Below are positions 10,177 to 22,969 of a stretch of 64,000 bases of DNA, piece by piece. The stretch covers positions 13,870,301 to 13,934,300 of the forward strand of contig CM067344.1 in NCBI GenBank assembly GCA_034190875.2. The letters run 5' to 3'. The stretch comes from Urechis unicinctus (taxonomy: Eukaryota; Annelida; Polychaeta; Xenopneusta; Urechidae). The notes under the pieces were generated by a model. The model had not been told where the DNA came from. It saw nothing but the letters and a program-made list of their open reading frames with translations, and did no database searches. The first letter of the stretch is position 1. Each line of letters starts with the position of its first letter. Made by a program: the position numbers and the translations under genes.

Positions 10177-12202
10177 CCATATTTAGACTTTCTTTCTTGC
10201 CATTGATATACTGAATGTTACTGCTTTTCAACGCCTCCATAAAAAAACCGAGGATGTTCTTATTATATGGTATCTTTCGGTTCATTGAGCAATATTTCGT
10301 AGTGATAACACATATGCAAGTGCAGTTTTTTCTCAGAATGCAGATACAACGGAGCACATATTCCTCAGTATGCACAGATATACTTATCTCACTTACCACT
10401 GAAAAATGTTCCCGTAGGTTAATGTTTATATAGGCGTTTACAGTGTTTGTGCGTTTATTGCAAGAGAACAATAACTCTGCCCCGTGTGCAATAACATCCG
10501 TTTAAATAATAGTTGCAGGTGCAATACATGTATTACAATGTGACAGAGCACACTTAATCATTGTCAAATTAAAATAAAAAATTGGATCATTTTATAAAAA
10601 TATATATCTAACCTTGTTGCTTCCATAAGTTACACCGTTCATGGTGGTTAAATGCACGCATACGTTTTATATCATGTTTTATGGATAGTCTTAATACATT
10701 GACAAACAGATAAGCCATCATTTCTATATCTTTTGATACTTGCATAGTGAAAATGATATAATTGATTCTTTATATAATCCCAGACCTATGCTATGGGTGT
10801 TGCATACTCATATTTTGAACAGTTTGTTTGGAGTTCTAGAAAATCTACTTTTAACACGAAACTTAAGTCGGTCATCAATTTGGTTAATTCCCTATTTTGA
10901 CTGATCAAGTCTCTGGGAAAGTCAGTGACAAATCCCCAGGAAGCTGTAATATACATCAACTCACTTGATGACCTCAATATCGACCGATCTACGTGGCGAG
11001 GTATGGTAGGCGAGGTATACTTTAAGTGGAGGGATCATGTGACCACAGCGGACTCGCCGCGCGCAGTGAGTATCGACTTGCCCGTGACCGATGACAATGG
11101 TCATAACGTGATATTGAACAATCGTGGACACAAATGAAATCATGATGATATATGATCTCTCCAGCAACTCACCTTTGTATGCTTTAGATTTATATTTAGA
11201 CTTTCTTTCTTGCCATTGATATACTGAATGTTACTGCTTTTCAACGCCTCCATAAAAAAACCGAGGATGTTCTTATTATATGGTATCTTTCGGTTCATTG
11301 AGCAATATTTCGTAGTGATAACGCATGTGCAATTGCAGTTTTTTCTCAGAATGCAGATACAACGGAGCACATATTCCTCATTTTGCACAGATATACTTAT
11401 CTCACTTACCACTGAAAAATGTTCCCGAAGATTAATGTTTATATAGGCGTTTACAGTGTTTGTGCGTTTATTGCAAGAGAACAATAACTCTGCCCCGTGT
11501 GCAATAACATTCGTTTAAATAATAGTTGCAGGTGCAACACATGTATTACAATGTGACAGAGCACACTTTATCATTGTCAAATTAAAATAAAAAATTGGAT
11601 CATTTTATAAAAATATATATCTAACCTTGTTGCTTCCATAAGTTACACCGTTCATGGTGGTTAAATGCACGCATACGTTTTATATCATGTTTTATGGATA
11701 GTCTTAATACATTGACAAACAGATAAGCCATCATTTCTATATCTTTTGATACTTGCATAGTGAAAATGATATAATTGATTCTTTATATAATCCCAGACCT
11801 ATGCTATGGGTGTTGCATACTCATATTTTGAACAGTTTGTTTGGAGTTCTAGAAAATCTACTTTTAACACGAAACTTAAGTCGGTCATCAATTTGGTTAA
11901 TTCCCTATTTTGACTGATCAAGTCTCTGGGAAAGTCAATGACAAATCCCCAGGAAGCTGTAATATACATCAACTCACTTGATGACCTCAATATCGACCGA
12001 TCTACGTGGCGAGGTATGGTAGGCGAGGTATACTTTAAGTGGAGGGATCATGTGACCGCAGCGGACTCGCCATGCGCAGTGAGTATCGACTTGCCTGTGA
12101 CCGATGACAATGGTCATAACGTGATATTGAAGAATCGTGGACACAAATGAAATCATGATGATATATGATCTCTATCTAGCAACTCACCCTTCTATGCTTA
12201 GC
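10177..12202. repeat. Tandem duplication of 1013 bp (two copies)
   Basis: 10177-11189 and 11190-12202 are nearly identical; matching points 10215 and 11228 give the 1013-bp offset. The joint is at gattta|tatttagactttc near 11190. Each copy holds the far 5' flank of an SDR gene (from atactgaatgttactgctt) and the conserved upstream block, but no SDR gene, so the second copy duplicates only regulatory-side sequence. Confidence 0.9.
10961..11150. repeat. Conserved GC-richer upstream block (block U), representative copy
   Basis: A ~190-bp block starting about cttgatgacctcaatatcga and ending cgtggacacaaatg, more GC-rich than its surroundings. Copies: 10961-11150, 11974-12160, 17251-17345 and 20395-20485 (cut short), 23735-23925, 28261-28445, 31795-31985, 54232-54425, 59172-59360; a short piece is inside block R at 14688-14718. 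It reads open as a 60-70 codon + frame in several copies (RSTWRGMVGEVYFKW), but I recognise no protein. It is as well conserved as the SDR genes. A regulatory role or a captured exon are both possible. Confidence 0.65.
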
Positions 12203-12458
12203 TTTATAGAGCGCTGTCGTATGTTAAAAAGGGTGAAGTACGAGCCAAAATACAGAAGCATGCCACTGGTCTGACTAACAAAAGTATGTCAAGGCAGTTG
12301 AAAGAACACCAAATCATGATTATATTTGTACATGTTTGTTATTGTGGGCCATCATCTTGTGATCATATTTCAACATACTTTTATAAGTGTAAATGTCTTG
12401 CATCACCAAACATAACAACCTTTTGGATCTCGTGTATTGCATTGTTACTGTATGTTAG

Positions 12459-12876
12459 CCTGTATTACCTGCAAGACCTGACCCCATTGCATCTCTGTGG
12501 CGTTAATTTCGAGGTCGCAAATGGTATTCCCTTGCGGGAGACTTGTATCAAAGTATAAGTTTTCAGATGATCATATTTAAAACGTTAAAGACAAGAAAAC
12601 AATGCAATATGCAAGTATACTTGCATTTGTTAATATATTGTCAGTATAAGCCATCAATTTTTGTAAACAACTACTATCTGCTTAGAATTGAATGGTTCTT
12701 TTGTAATTGCATGCCTGTTTTAAGGATTTAATTTTTTTTAAAAAAGTCATATGGAATTGTGGTTATAGTCAGCAATTCCATGCATTTGACATGCAATATG
12801 CAATGCATGCCAGCTTTGCGTTACAGTCTTACCGGATGGAACCCACTGCAATCAGCTATTCACATAAACAACATTT
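12459..12876 (+). pseudogene. PIGQ 3' remnant (exons 6 and 7)
   Basis: Exon 6 part 12459-12541 after a retained acceptor, with the nonsense change TTA to TAA after LWR (cgttaatttcgagg where the gene has cgtttatttcgagg). Exon 7 part 12814-12876 (caatcagctattcac) is cut short. Exons 8 and 9 are missing. Confidence 0.8.
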
Positions 12877-13544
12877 GGGATTGTTTTAAAAAACCATACC
12901 CTGTAAATCTTCCCGTTAATAGCAGAATATCTTACTGCCATTTCACGTTCTAATTTCATTCGGAAAAGCGATTCCTGATTAAACGATCTTTTAAATCAAA
13001 GACTTGAAATAGGGTGAATCTTTACAACACAATGGCGTATAATAGGAATGATATATAATACAACAAAACACCTACATGTGTTCAACCATTGCCATCATTT
13101 GATGTCAGACAACACTATATAGTGAAAATGAGTAGATTGATTCTTTGTTGTTTCCCTAACTTATTGGTATTGTATACTCATATTTTTAGCAATTTGTTTG
13201 CAGCTCTTAAAAGTGTGCATTTAACACGATATTGAACAAACACATTCGTTCAGTGAACTGTACATTTGAAATGACAAACTCTCTGGGAACATATGTGATA
13301 AGTACCTTTCCTATACCCGAACGCACCCGATTGCGTCTTGCTTGGTCGAACGACCTCGGTATGGAATAGAATATGCCCGATGACAACTGTCATAACGTGA
13401 TATTGAAAAATGATATCATGTTGTGCTAAAATTCTCTGGTAATTATAGTTGACTTAGTTAGATCTTGTAGCCACCTCAAACAATGTCGCTGAGAAACGGT
13501 GGTGTGATTGATGCGTCCGATTCTTGCAGTTCAGTAAATAGAAC

Positions 13545-13700
<156 letters not shown>

Positions 13701-15040
13701 TTCTCCCGATGTGAAGGTTTGCAGGGATGGGATGTGTTGCCAATATTGGTAATTTTTTGGCAAATTGGTATACGAATGGATCGGTATTTGAGACTGCAAA
13801 GAATAGCAACAGGTTAAATTTTGTGCAATGGCCAGGTTATCGTGCGGGTCGGACAATTTCTTTTCAAACTATCAAGTAGATACTTTGGCCGGTCAAGGGT
13901 ACACAAGGCCATACAAACTTTGTCTCTCAAACAATCCACGACGTTACACACTGTCGATCTGCCTTTCTGGAGCCGTGGATGGTGATATCAGATCGTCAAC
14001 AATCTTCAGGGGCGAGGTAACTTGAGTAGAGTTGACAATGATGAATGTCTGCTTGTCAAGTACAAGTGGTTTTGAGCGCGATTACGAACTAGAGCAAGCA
14101 CTTTTGCCCTGGATACCAAGGTTGATGTGTCCTTCAGCTTATCTGTTCATCGGCGTGTGTTATAATACTTTTCTAGCGTAAGTTCCCCCTGCCTCCCCCA
14201 CTAATTATCCGACTGAATAGTCAACTTTACTAACTGTACAGCGCGTATGTTTACGCCACCTAGGTGTGGAAATGTCGTTTCAGTGCTTGTACCTGAGACT
14301 AGGTCGTGTACGGTTTCACCTAGCATCTGACTTTCATTATCGGCAAACACGGTGTGACCAATTCCAGCACTTGATAACCTGCTCCATGCAAACCTCCCAC
14401 AGGCGACTGGAGTTACCACTGAGGGAGGAACCGGTATGAAGTAGGGCGTTTGACCCTGATTGATTTACATGATGCTGGAGGTCCGCCGAAGGTTCACACC
14501 AGTCTCTATTTGGACATGCAACAAATGCCACCCAGCGGTCCCACTAGATCACGTGCCAACATCATTAACTGATGAATTGCATCACTATATCATGACATAA
14601 GCTGTATTGAAGTGATATGAGAAACAAATGAATTGTGTTGCTGCCGTATTCATACCATGGCATCAAACGAACAAGAAATATATATGATCTTGATGACCTC
14701 AATATCGACCGATCTACGTGATATCGCAGTTATATATGAGAAGCAACGCAAGCATGAGAATGTGCGCAACAAGTCTGATTTGGAGTATATATTTCAAGGG
14801 TATTGTGAGGTGTTAGAATAGATAGGCGGCAATATCTTATATTGTTATTGGCAATCAAAGAAACCGCCACCTAGCAAGGGAAGTGAGCAACAAGGGGAGT
14901 ATATGCAGAATAGGCTGAAAATGTAACTAAATAAAGATAGACTTTCCCAGCGAAACCAAACGACGGTCTAGCAGTGATGTAAGTTGGTAAACTGACAACT
15001 TGAAAATATCTATTAAATAATAATACATATAAGGAGTTAT
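13701..15040. repeat. Block R, copy 2
   Basis: The 117-codon frame seen in copies 1 and 3 ends early here at 14025 (cttgag for cttgtg). It contains an extra stretch at 14688-14880 with a piece of block U and a frame reading YEKQRKHENVRNKSDLEYIF that copy 1 lacks; copy 4 (near 44060) retains part of that extra stretch, so copy 1 has a deletion. Confidence 0.6.
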
Positions 15041-15375
15041 GCTTTTAGAAACTGTCAGTTTTCACGAAACTATGTGCAGCTGGTCTTACAACCAATCATG
15101 TCTCGATCCATATCCTAAGTTAATGTTTAAGGACTGCTATGAAGATGTATGATATCACTGCTGGTATGTAGTGAAGTACGAGCCAAAAGACAGAAGCATG
15201 CCACTAGTCTGATTAACAAAAGTATGTCAAGGCAGTTGCGAAGTAATAAGTCAAATGAAAGAACACCAAATCATGATTATATTTGGACCACCATCTTGTG
15301 ATCATATTCCAACATACTTTTGATAAGAATAACAACCTTTTCGATTTCGTGTAGTGCATTGTTACTGTATGTTAG

Positions 15376-15420
15376 CCTGTATTACCTGCAAGGCATAGCC
15401 CCTTTGCATCTCTGTGGTGT
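15376..15420 (+). pseudogene. PIGQ exon 6 fragment
   Basis: Same truncation and fusion to the SDR 3' flank as at 8902-8945. Confidence 0.7.
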
Positions 15421-15469
15421 CAGACAACCACTATAAAAAAATAATCAATGTTTCAACTAACAAATGATA

Positions 15470-16444
15470 TTAATGAGCCTTTGCACCACTTTTCTTCTCA
15501 CGCAATATCTTTTCACGAAGTGCAAGAAAATATGGCATTCTAAGTTTGTAAAAAACCCACGGGGGAAGAGATTCAACCAAGTAGCCCTGCAGAGCATGAA
15601 CAAGACAGCCAAATGTACGACTCTGGACACCGATGGTTGACAATGCAGACTTGACGTATGTTGCTGATGTTGGAACAAAGGTGCTGGGGTGCTGACGACT
15701 CAATTTGGTCGACACCATGAAGGGGAGCACTGATTGAATTATGATACCTTTGTTTCTGTACTCCACTTCCAAACCGCGGCTGAAAAAGTCCACAAAGGCC
15801 TTAGAGGCAGAGTAGACTGTGAGGAGAGGACATGGAACCACAGCAGAACCGGAGGCGTTGTTGATGATGACGCCACGTCGTCGACTCTCCATTTGGGGCA
15901 GTATCATGTGGGTCATCATGACAACGGAATGGCAATTAATGTTCACAATGTTCTTCAAAATCTCGGAATCAACTTCACACAGAAATCCAGGGAATTCATA
16001 GGCAATTCCAACATTATTCACCAAAATACCTATTTCCAAACCTGTGATATCCTTCTTGATTTGGTCATAAATTTCGGGACCATCGGCGAAGTTGACAGCA
16101 ATGCATTTGGTCTTCACTTTGGATTGGCTTTCAATTTCATCAGCAACATTCTTTAGTTTCTCGGCGCTCCTGCTGATCAGCACAATGTTGATTCCAAGCT
16201 TAGCAATTTGTTCGGCATAGGCCTTGCCGATGCCATCTGTAGCTCCCGTCACCACGGCCCATTGGCCCATCTTTGTCAGATTGGCTGACAAGCCCATGGG
16301 TCCTGCCAGAAAAAACGACTTTACGCCATCCCATACCGAGCATGTAAGCTTTATACCAATGTATGATGCACAAAACAAACCAAATGTCGCGAAGCAATGG
16401 GTCCTTTCTCCAAGTTGGTCATTGATCGCTGAAATAACTTCCAT
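15470..16444 (-). CDS. HSD17B12-like SDR, copy 3 (intact)
   Basis: 324 aa starting at the conserved MEVISAIND. Keeps the membrane segment, TGATDGIG, NNVG, and the catalytic Ser, Tyr and Lys (NNASGSAVVP, VYSASK). The C-terminal third differs from copy 1: LSRQHPSTFVPTSATYVKSA, VESLPPWVFYKLRMPYFLA and tail REKKSGAKAH. That tail is almost identical to copy 6 at 26310, while the N-terminus is closer to copy 4 (GERTHCFATFGL), so the gene looks mosaic. One small difference from other copies is ASYIGIK for AVYIGIK. Confidence 0.88.
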   Translation of the reverse strand: MEVISAINDQLGERTHCFATFGLFCASYIGIKLTCSVWDGVKSFFLAGPMGLSANLTKMGQWAVVTGATDGIGKAYAEQIAKLGINIVLISRSAEKLKNVADEIESQSKVKTKCIAVNFADGPEIYDQIKKDITGLEIGILVNNVGIAYEFPGFLCEVDSEILKNIVNINCHSVVMMTHMILPQMESRRRGVIINNASGSAVVPCPLLTVYSASKAFVDFFSRGLEVEYRNKGIIIQSVLPFMVSTKLSRQHPSTFVPTSATYVKSALSTIGVQSRTFGCLVHALQGYLVESLPPWVFYKLRMPYFLALREKILREKKSGAKAH

Positions 16445-16592
16445 CTTACCTTCTCGTGCCAGTAAGCGAAAGAATGGTGGGGAAAGGTAAGCGATATGTA
16501 TTCTAGGACGTGTGCTTTCAGATGTCCATGACGCATTTCAGCGCTTGCGCTTAAACACCCGAGAATGGGTTTTGTTACTCCGAGGGTGATTA

Positions 16593-16615
16593 GGGGGGGG
16601 GGGGGGGGGGTGGGG
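16593..16615. repeat. Poly-G tract in SDR 5' flank
   Basis: A run of 18 G, a T, then 4 G, about 150 bp beyond the SDR start. Homologous tracts of differing length: 19740-19759, 27421-27430, 30951-30965, 34498-34524 (GGT-rich), 48883-48907, 51418-51444. At the last two, SDR coding sequence ends exactly at the tract. Confidence 0.9.
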
Positions 16616-17441
16616 ATAGATATCTCTACTAGAAAAATGGTATTGATAAACCTCCATTGTGCCAAAAAAAAAACCGAACCATACTTAGACTTTCTTTTTG
16701 TTGTCATTTATATACTGAATGTTACTGCTTTTGAGCGCTTCTGTATAAAAACCCGAGGATGTTCTTAATAGTTGGTTTCTTTCGGTTCATTGAGCAATAT
16801 TTCGTAGTGATAACACATGTGCAAGGGCATTTTTTTCTTAGAATACAGATGCAACGGAGCACATATTCCTCAGTATGCACAGATATACTTGTCTCACCAC
16901 TGAAAAATGTTCCCGACGGTTAATGTTGATATAGGCGTTTACAGTGTTTGTGCGTTTATTGCAAGAGAACAATAACTCTGCCCCGTGTTCAATAACATTC
17001 GTTTTAATAATAGTTGCAGGTGCATTACGCGTATTATAATGTGACAGAGCACAATGATTCGTTGTATATTCCCAGACCTATGGGTGTTGCATTCTTATAT
17101 TTTGAACAGTTTGTTTGGATTTCTAGGAAATGTACATTTAACACGAAACTAAAGTCTATCATCAATTCGGTTAATTCCCTATTTTGTCTGATCAAGTCTC
17201 TGGGAAAGTCAGTAACAAATCCCCAGGAAGCTGTAATATACATCAACTCACTTGATGACCTCAATATCAACCGATCTACGTGGCGAGGTATGGTAGGCGA
17301 GGTATACTTTAAGTGGAGGGATCAGTGACCGCTGCGGACTCGCCACGCATTTCAACATACGTTTTATAAGTGTAAATGTCTTGCATCTCCAAACATAACA
17401 ACCTTTTCGATCTCGTGTATTGCATTGTTACTGTCTGTTAG

Positions 17442-18333
17442 CCTGTATTACCCCCAAGGCCTGGCCCCCTTGCATATCTGTGGCATTAATTTCGAGGTCG
17501 CAAATGATTTTTCCTTGCGGGAAACTTGTATCAAAGTATAAGTTTTCAGATGATCATATTTAAAACGTTGAAGACAAGAAAACAATACAATATGCTAGTA
17601 TACTTTCATTTGTTAATATATTGTCAGTATAAGCCATGAATTTATGTAAACAACTGCTATCTGCTTAGAATTTAATGGTTCTTTTGTAATTGCATGCCTG
17701 TGTTAAGCATATGATTTGAAAAAAAAAATCATTTAGAGTTGTGGGTATAGTCAGCATTTCCATGCATTTGACATGCAATATGCAATGCATGCCTGCATTG
17801 CGTAAGAGTCTTACCGGATGAGCACCCACTGCAATCAGCTATTCACATAAACAGCATTTCGCCAGCTTACTCAAACCTCATGCACTCACAGGCGAGTGTT
17901 TTATCACACCATACCCTGTCATTTTTCCAGTTAATAACAGAATAGGGGCATTCACTCCAAATATTGAGCAATCAGGGGTTGGTTAGGGCAGTATGATACA
18001 ATCAAACAAACAAAGAATAACTAAATACCCTCAATATAGATACTAGAAGGCAAAAGATTAAGAAATTGCTTCAATCTAGATGTTGTTGTGAAAAGATACA
18101 GGCCTTATTTAAATCATGATCTACTGCAAATGATTCAAAAACACACACCGCTGTATTGAAGTAAATGTGAATGAGTTTAGGTGTTTCAGAATGTTCCTGT
18201 TGGATGAGAAGTGCTGTGTGGCTTGACTTATCCGACCACTGACAACAGGCTCAGGGAGATTTGGCCACATCTTGGTGGAAAACTCGTTAAAGGACAGATC
18301 ATCTGCCCCTGAATTCAAACTGTTATATATTCT
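17442..18333 (+). pseudogene. PIGQ 3' remnant (exons 6, 7 and 9)
   Basis: Exon 6 part 17442-17522 with the shared TAA (ggcattaatttcgagg); exon 7 part 17795-17891, still ending at the cacag|gcgagt donor-like sequence; exon 9 part 18190-18333 after ggtgtttcag, with a stop where the gene has Trp (ggatga for ggatgg). Exon 8 is not recognisable. The - strand frame across exon 9 is a shadow. Confidence 0.85.
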
Positions 18334-18617
18334 GTATTTATTCCCAAATAAAATAATATGCTCCATGGTTGGAAAACGCTCACTGAACATAACTTACAGT
18401 CATATCACGTTTTGTTTTCATTCGGAACAGTGATTCCTGATTATACAATTTTTTAAATCAAAGACTTGAAATAGGGTGAATTTTTACAACACAATGGCGT
18501 ATAATAGGAATGATATATTATACAACAAAACACCTACATGTGTTCAACCATTGCCATCATTTGATGTCAGACAACCACTATAAAATCAATAATCAATGTT
18601 TCAACTAACAAATGATA

Positions 18618-19595
18618 TTAATGAGCCTTTGCAGAAATTTTCTTTTCACCCAATATATTTTCACGAAGAGCAAGCAAACGTGGCATTGTGCGTTTGTGAA
18701 TAACCCACGAGGGAAGAGAACCAAGCAAGTAGCCCTGCAGAGCATGAACAGCACAGCCAAAGGTACGACTCTGGACACCGACAGTTGACATTGCAGACTT
18801 GACGTATGTTGCTGCTGTTGGAACAAAGGTGCTGGGGGGCATATTACTCATTTTGGTTGACACGTAGAAGGGGAGCACAGATTGAACTATGATACCTTTG
18901 TTTCTGTACTCCACTTCCAAACCACGGCTGAAAAAGTCCACAAAGGCCTTAGAGGCAGAGTAGACTGTGAGGAGAGGATGTGGAACCACAGCAGAACCGG
19001 AGGCGTTGTTGATGATGACGCCACGTCGTCGACTCTCCATTTGGGGCAGTATCATGTGGGTCATCATGACAACGGAATGGCAATTAATGTTCACAATGTT
19101 CTTCAACATCTCGGAATCAAATTCACACAGGAATTCAGGGAATTCATAGAAAATTCCAACATTATTCACCAAAATACCTATTTCCAAACCTGTGATATCC
19201 TTCTTGATTTGGTCATAAATTTCGGGACCATCGGAGAAGTTGACAGCAATGCACTTGGTCTTCACTTTGGATTGGCTTTCAATTTCATCAGCAACATTCT
19301 TTAGTTTCTCGGCACTCCTGCTGATCAGCACAATGTTGATTCCAAGCTTAGCAATTTGTTCGGCATAGGCCTTGCCGATGCCATCTGTAGCTCCCGTCAC
19401 CACAGCCCATTGGCCCATCTTCGTCAGATTGGCCGACAAGCCCATGGGTCCTGCCAAGTAATACGTCTTTACGCCATCCCATACCGAGCATGTAAGCTTT
19501 ATACCAATGTATACTGCACAAAACAAACCAAATGTCGCGAAGCAATGGGTCCTTTCCCCAAGTTGGTCATTGATCGCTGAAATTACTTCCATCAT
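18618..19595 (-). CDS. HSD17B12-like SDR, copy 4 (intact)
   Basis: 325 aa from the conserved Met pair MMEVISAIND; the frame is open upstream to 19685, but that part is 5' flank shared by other copies. All SDR motifs are present: TGATDGIG, NNVG, NNASGSAVVP, VYSASK. It has KTYYLAGPMG in the linker where copies 1 and 3 have KSFFLAGPMG, and a C-terminus TKMSNMPPSTFVPTAATYV, LGSLPSWVIHKRTMPRLLA, GEKKISAKAH. It is almost identical to copy 5 (21769), which carries a late frameshift. There are no introns. Confidence 0.88.
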   Translation of the reverse strand: MMEVISAINDQLGERTHCFATFGLFCAVYIGIKLTCSVWDGVKTYYLAGPMGLSANLTKMGQWAVVTGATDGIGKAYAEQIAKLGINIVLISRSAEKLKNVADEIESQSKVKTKCIAVNFSDGPEIYDQIKKDITGLEIGILVNNVGIFYEFPEFLCEFDSEMLKNIVNINCHSVVMMTHMILPQMESRRRGVIINNASGSAVVPHPLLTVYSASKAFVDFFSRGLEVEYRNKGIIVQSVLPFYVSTKMSNMPPSTFVPTAATYVKSAMSTVGVQSRTFGCAVHALQGYLLGSLPSWVIHKRTMPRLLALRENILGEKKISAKAH

Positions 19596-20587
19596 TCCTT
19601 CTCGTGCCAGTAAGCGAAAGAAGGTGGGCAAAGGTAAGCGATATGGTATTCTAGGTCGTGTGCGTTTCAGATGTCCATGACGCATTTCAGCGCTTGCGCA
19701 TAAACACCCGAGAATGGGTTTTGTTTCCGAGGGTGATTAGGGGGGGGGGGGGGGGGGGGCATTTCTCTACTAGAAAAATGGTAGTGATAAGCCTCCATTG
19801 TGCCAAAAAAAAAACGACCATATTTAGACTTTCTTTTTGTTGCCATTGATATACTGAATGTTACTGCTTTTTGACGCTTCTCCATAAAAACCCGAGGATG
19901 TTCTTAATAGTTGGTTTCTTTCGGTTCATTGAGCAATATTTCGTAGTGATAACCACATGTGCAAGGGCATTTTTTCTTAGAATACAGATGCAACGGAGCA
20001 CATATTCCTCATTATGCACACAGATATACTTGTCTCACTTACCACTGAAAAATGTTCCCGACGGTTAATGTTGATATAGGCGTTTACAGTGTTTGTGCGT
20101 TTATTGCAAGAGAACAATAACTCTGCCCCGTGTTCAATAACATTCGTTTTAATAATAGTTGCAGGTGCATTACGCGTATTATAATGTGACAGAGCACAAT
20201 GATTCGTTGTATATTCCCAGACCTATGGGTGGTTGCATTCTTATATTTTGAACAGTTTTGTTTGATTTCTAGGAAATGTACATTTAACACGAAACTAAAG
20301 TCTATCATCAATTCGGTTAATTCCCTATTTTGTCTGATCAAGTCTCTGGGAAAGTCAGTAACAAATCCCCAGGAAGCTGTAATATACATCAACTCACTTG
20401 ATGACCTCAATATCAACCGATCTACGTGGCGAGGTATGGTAGGCGAGGTATACTTTAAGTGGAGGGATCAGTGACCGCTGCGGACTCGCCACGCATTTCA
20501 ACATACGTTTTATAAGTGTAAATGTCTTGCATCTCCAAACATAACAACCTTTTCGATCTCGTGTATTGCATTGTTACTGTCTGTTAG

Positions 20588-21483
20588 CCTGTATTACCCC
20601 AAGGCCTGGCCCCCTTGCATATCTGTGGCATTAATTTCGAAGTCGCAAATGATTTTTTCCTTGCGGGAAACTTGTATCAAAGTATAAGTTTTCAGATGAT
20701 CATATTTAAAACGTTGAAGACAAGAAAACAATACAATATGCTAGTATACTTTCATTTGTTAATATATTGTCAGTATAAGCCATGAATTTATGTAAACAAC
20801 TGCTATCTGCTTAGAATTTAATGGTTCTTTTGTAATTGCATGCCTGTGTTAAAGCATATGATTTGAAAAAAAAAAATCATTTAGAGTTGTGGGTATAGTC
20901 AGCATTTCCATGCATTTGACATGCAATATGCAATGCATGCCTGCATTGCGTAAGAGTCTTACCGGATGAGCACCCACTGCAATCAGCTATTCACATAAAC
21001 AGCATTTCGCCAGCTTACTCAAACCTCATGCACTCACAGGCGAGTGTTTTATCACACCATACCCTGTCATTTTTCCAGTATTAATAACAGAATAGGGGCA
21101 TTCACTCCAAATATTGAGCAATCAGGGGTTGGTTAGGGCAGTATGATACAATCAAACAAACAAAGAATAACTAAATACCCTCAATATAGATACTAGAAGG
21201 CAAAAGATTAAGAAATTGCTTCAATCTAGATGTTGTTGTGAAAAGATACAGGCCTTATTTAAATCATGATCTACTGCAAATGATTCAAAAACACACACCG
21301 CAGTATTGAAGTAAATGTGAATGAGTTTAGGTGTTTCAGAATGTTCCTGTTGGATGAGAAGTGCTGTGTGGCTTGACTTATCCGACCACTGACAACAGGC
21401 TCAGGGAGATTTGGCCACATCTTGGTGGAAAACTCGTTAAAGGACAGATCATCTGCCCCTGAATTCAAACTGTTATATAATTC
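20588..21483 (+). pseudogene. PIGQ 3' remnant (exons 6, 7 and 9)
   Basis: Near-identical duplicate of 17442-18333: exon 6 part 20588-20668, exon 7 part 20943-21039, exon 9 part 21340-21483. Confidence 0.85.
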
Positions 21484-21768
21484 TGTATTTATTCCCAAAT
21501 AAAATAATATGCTCCATGGTTGGAAAACGCTCACTGAACATAACTTACAGTCATATCACGTTTTGTTTTCATTCGGAACAGTGATTCCTGATTATACAAT
21601 TTTTTAAATCAAAGACTTGAAATAGGGTGAATTTTTACAACACAATGGCGTATAATAGGAATGATATATTATACAACAAAACACCTACATGTGTTCAACC
21701 ATTGCCATCATTTGATGTCAGACAACCACTATAAAATCAATAATCAATGTTTCAACTAACAAATGATA

Positions 21769-22747
21769 TTAATGAGCCTTTGCAGAAATTTTCTTTTCAC
21801 CCAATATATTTTCACGAAGAGCAAGCAAACGTGGCATTGTGCGTTTGTGAATAACCCCACGAGGGAAGAGAACCAAGCAAGTAGCCCTGCAGAGCATGAA
21901 CAGCACAGCCAAAGGTACGACTCTGGACACCGACAGTTGACATTGCAGACTTGACGTATGTTGCTGCTGTTGGAACAAAGGTGCTGGGGGGCATATTACT
22001 CATTTTGGTTGACACGTAGAAGGGGAGCACAGATTGAACTATGATACCTTTGTTTCTGTACTCCACTTCCAAACCACGGCTGAAAAAGTCCACAAAGGCC
22101 TTAGAGGCAGAGTAGACTGTGAGGAGAGGATGTGGAACCACAGCAGAACCGGAGGCGTTGTTGATGATGACGCCACGTCGTCGACTCTCCATTTGGGGCA
22201 GTATCATGTGGGTCATCATGACAACGGAATGGCAATTAATGTTCACAATGTTCTTCAACATCTCGGAATCCAATTCACACAGGAATTCAGGGAATTCATA
22301 GAAAATTCCAACATTATTCACCAAAATACCTATTTCCAAACCTGTGATATCCTTCTTGATTTGGTCATAAATTTCGGGACCATCGGAGAAGTTGACAGCA
22401 ATGCACTTGGTCTTCACTTTGGATTGGCTTTCAATTTCATCAGCAACATTCTTTAGTTTCTCGGCACTCCTGCTGATCAGCACAATGTTGATTCCAAGCT
22501 TAGCAATTTGTTCGGCATAGGCCTTGCCGATGCCATCTGTAGCTCCCGTCACCACAGCCCATTGACCCATCTTCGTCACATTGGCCGACAAGCCCATGGG
22601 TCCTGCCAAGTAATACGTCTTTACGCCATCCCATACCGAGCATGTAAGCTTTATACCAATGTATACTGCACAAAACAAACCAAATGTCGCGAAGCAATCG
22701 GTCCTTTCCCCAAGTTGGTCATTGATCGCTGAAATTACTTCCATCAT
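21769..22747 (-). pseudogene. HSD17B12-like SDR, copy 5 (late frameshift, core intact)
   Basis: Open from MMEVISAIND (22747) through the whole SDR core, including Ser, Tyr and Lys. One extra C in a run at 21855-21858 (ataaccccacg for ataacccacg) shifts frame near residue 295, so the protein ends at 21812 with about 15 foreign residues (311 aa) in place of the normal lysine-rich tail. The original tail remains readable in the next frame down to 21769. It could still make a truncated enzyme, or the extra C could be an assembly error. Confidence 0.75.
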
Positions 22748-22969
22748 TCCTTCTCGTGCCAGTAAGTGAAAGAAAGGTGGGCATAAGTAAGCGAGATGGT
22801 ATTCTAGGTCGAGTGCGTTCAAATGTCAATGACGCATTTCAGCGCCTGCACATAAACACCCGAGAGTGTTTTTGTTAACTCAGGGGCATTTCTCTACTAG
22901 AAAAATGGTAGCGATAAGCCTCCATGGGGCCCCCAAAAAAAACGACCCATATTTAGACTTTCTTTCTTG

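Larger units (their letters stand above)
16540..22844. repeat. Tandem duplication of ~3.15 kb (two copies)
   Basis: About 16540-19691 and 19692-22844, offset 3152 bp (18882/22034). Each copy holds poly-G, 5' flank, truncated block U, PIGQ exon 6-7-9 remnants and one SDR gene (copies 4 and 5). Differences are few and mostly single-base, so the event is recent relative to the array. Confidence 0.9.

Noticed and set aside
10961-11150. Block U frame (RSTWRGMVGEVYFKW) as a protein-coding gene
   Set aside because: Short, no recognised domain, frameshifted or cut in several copies (for example 23855 and 17330); kept only as a conserved block.
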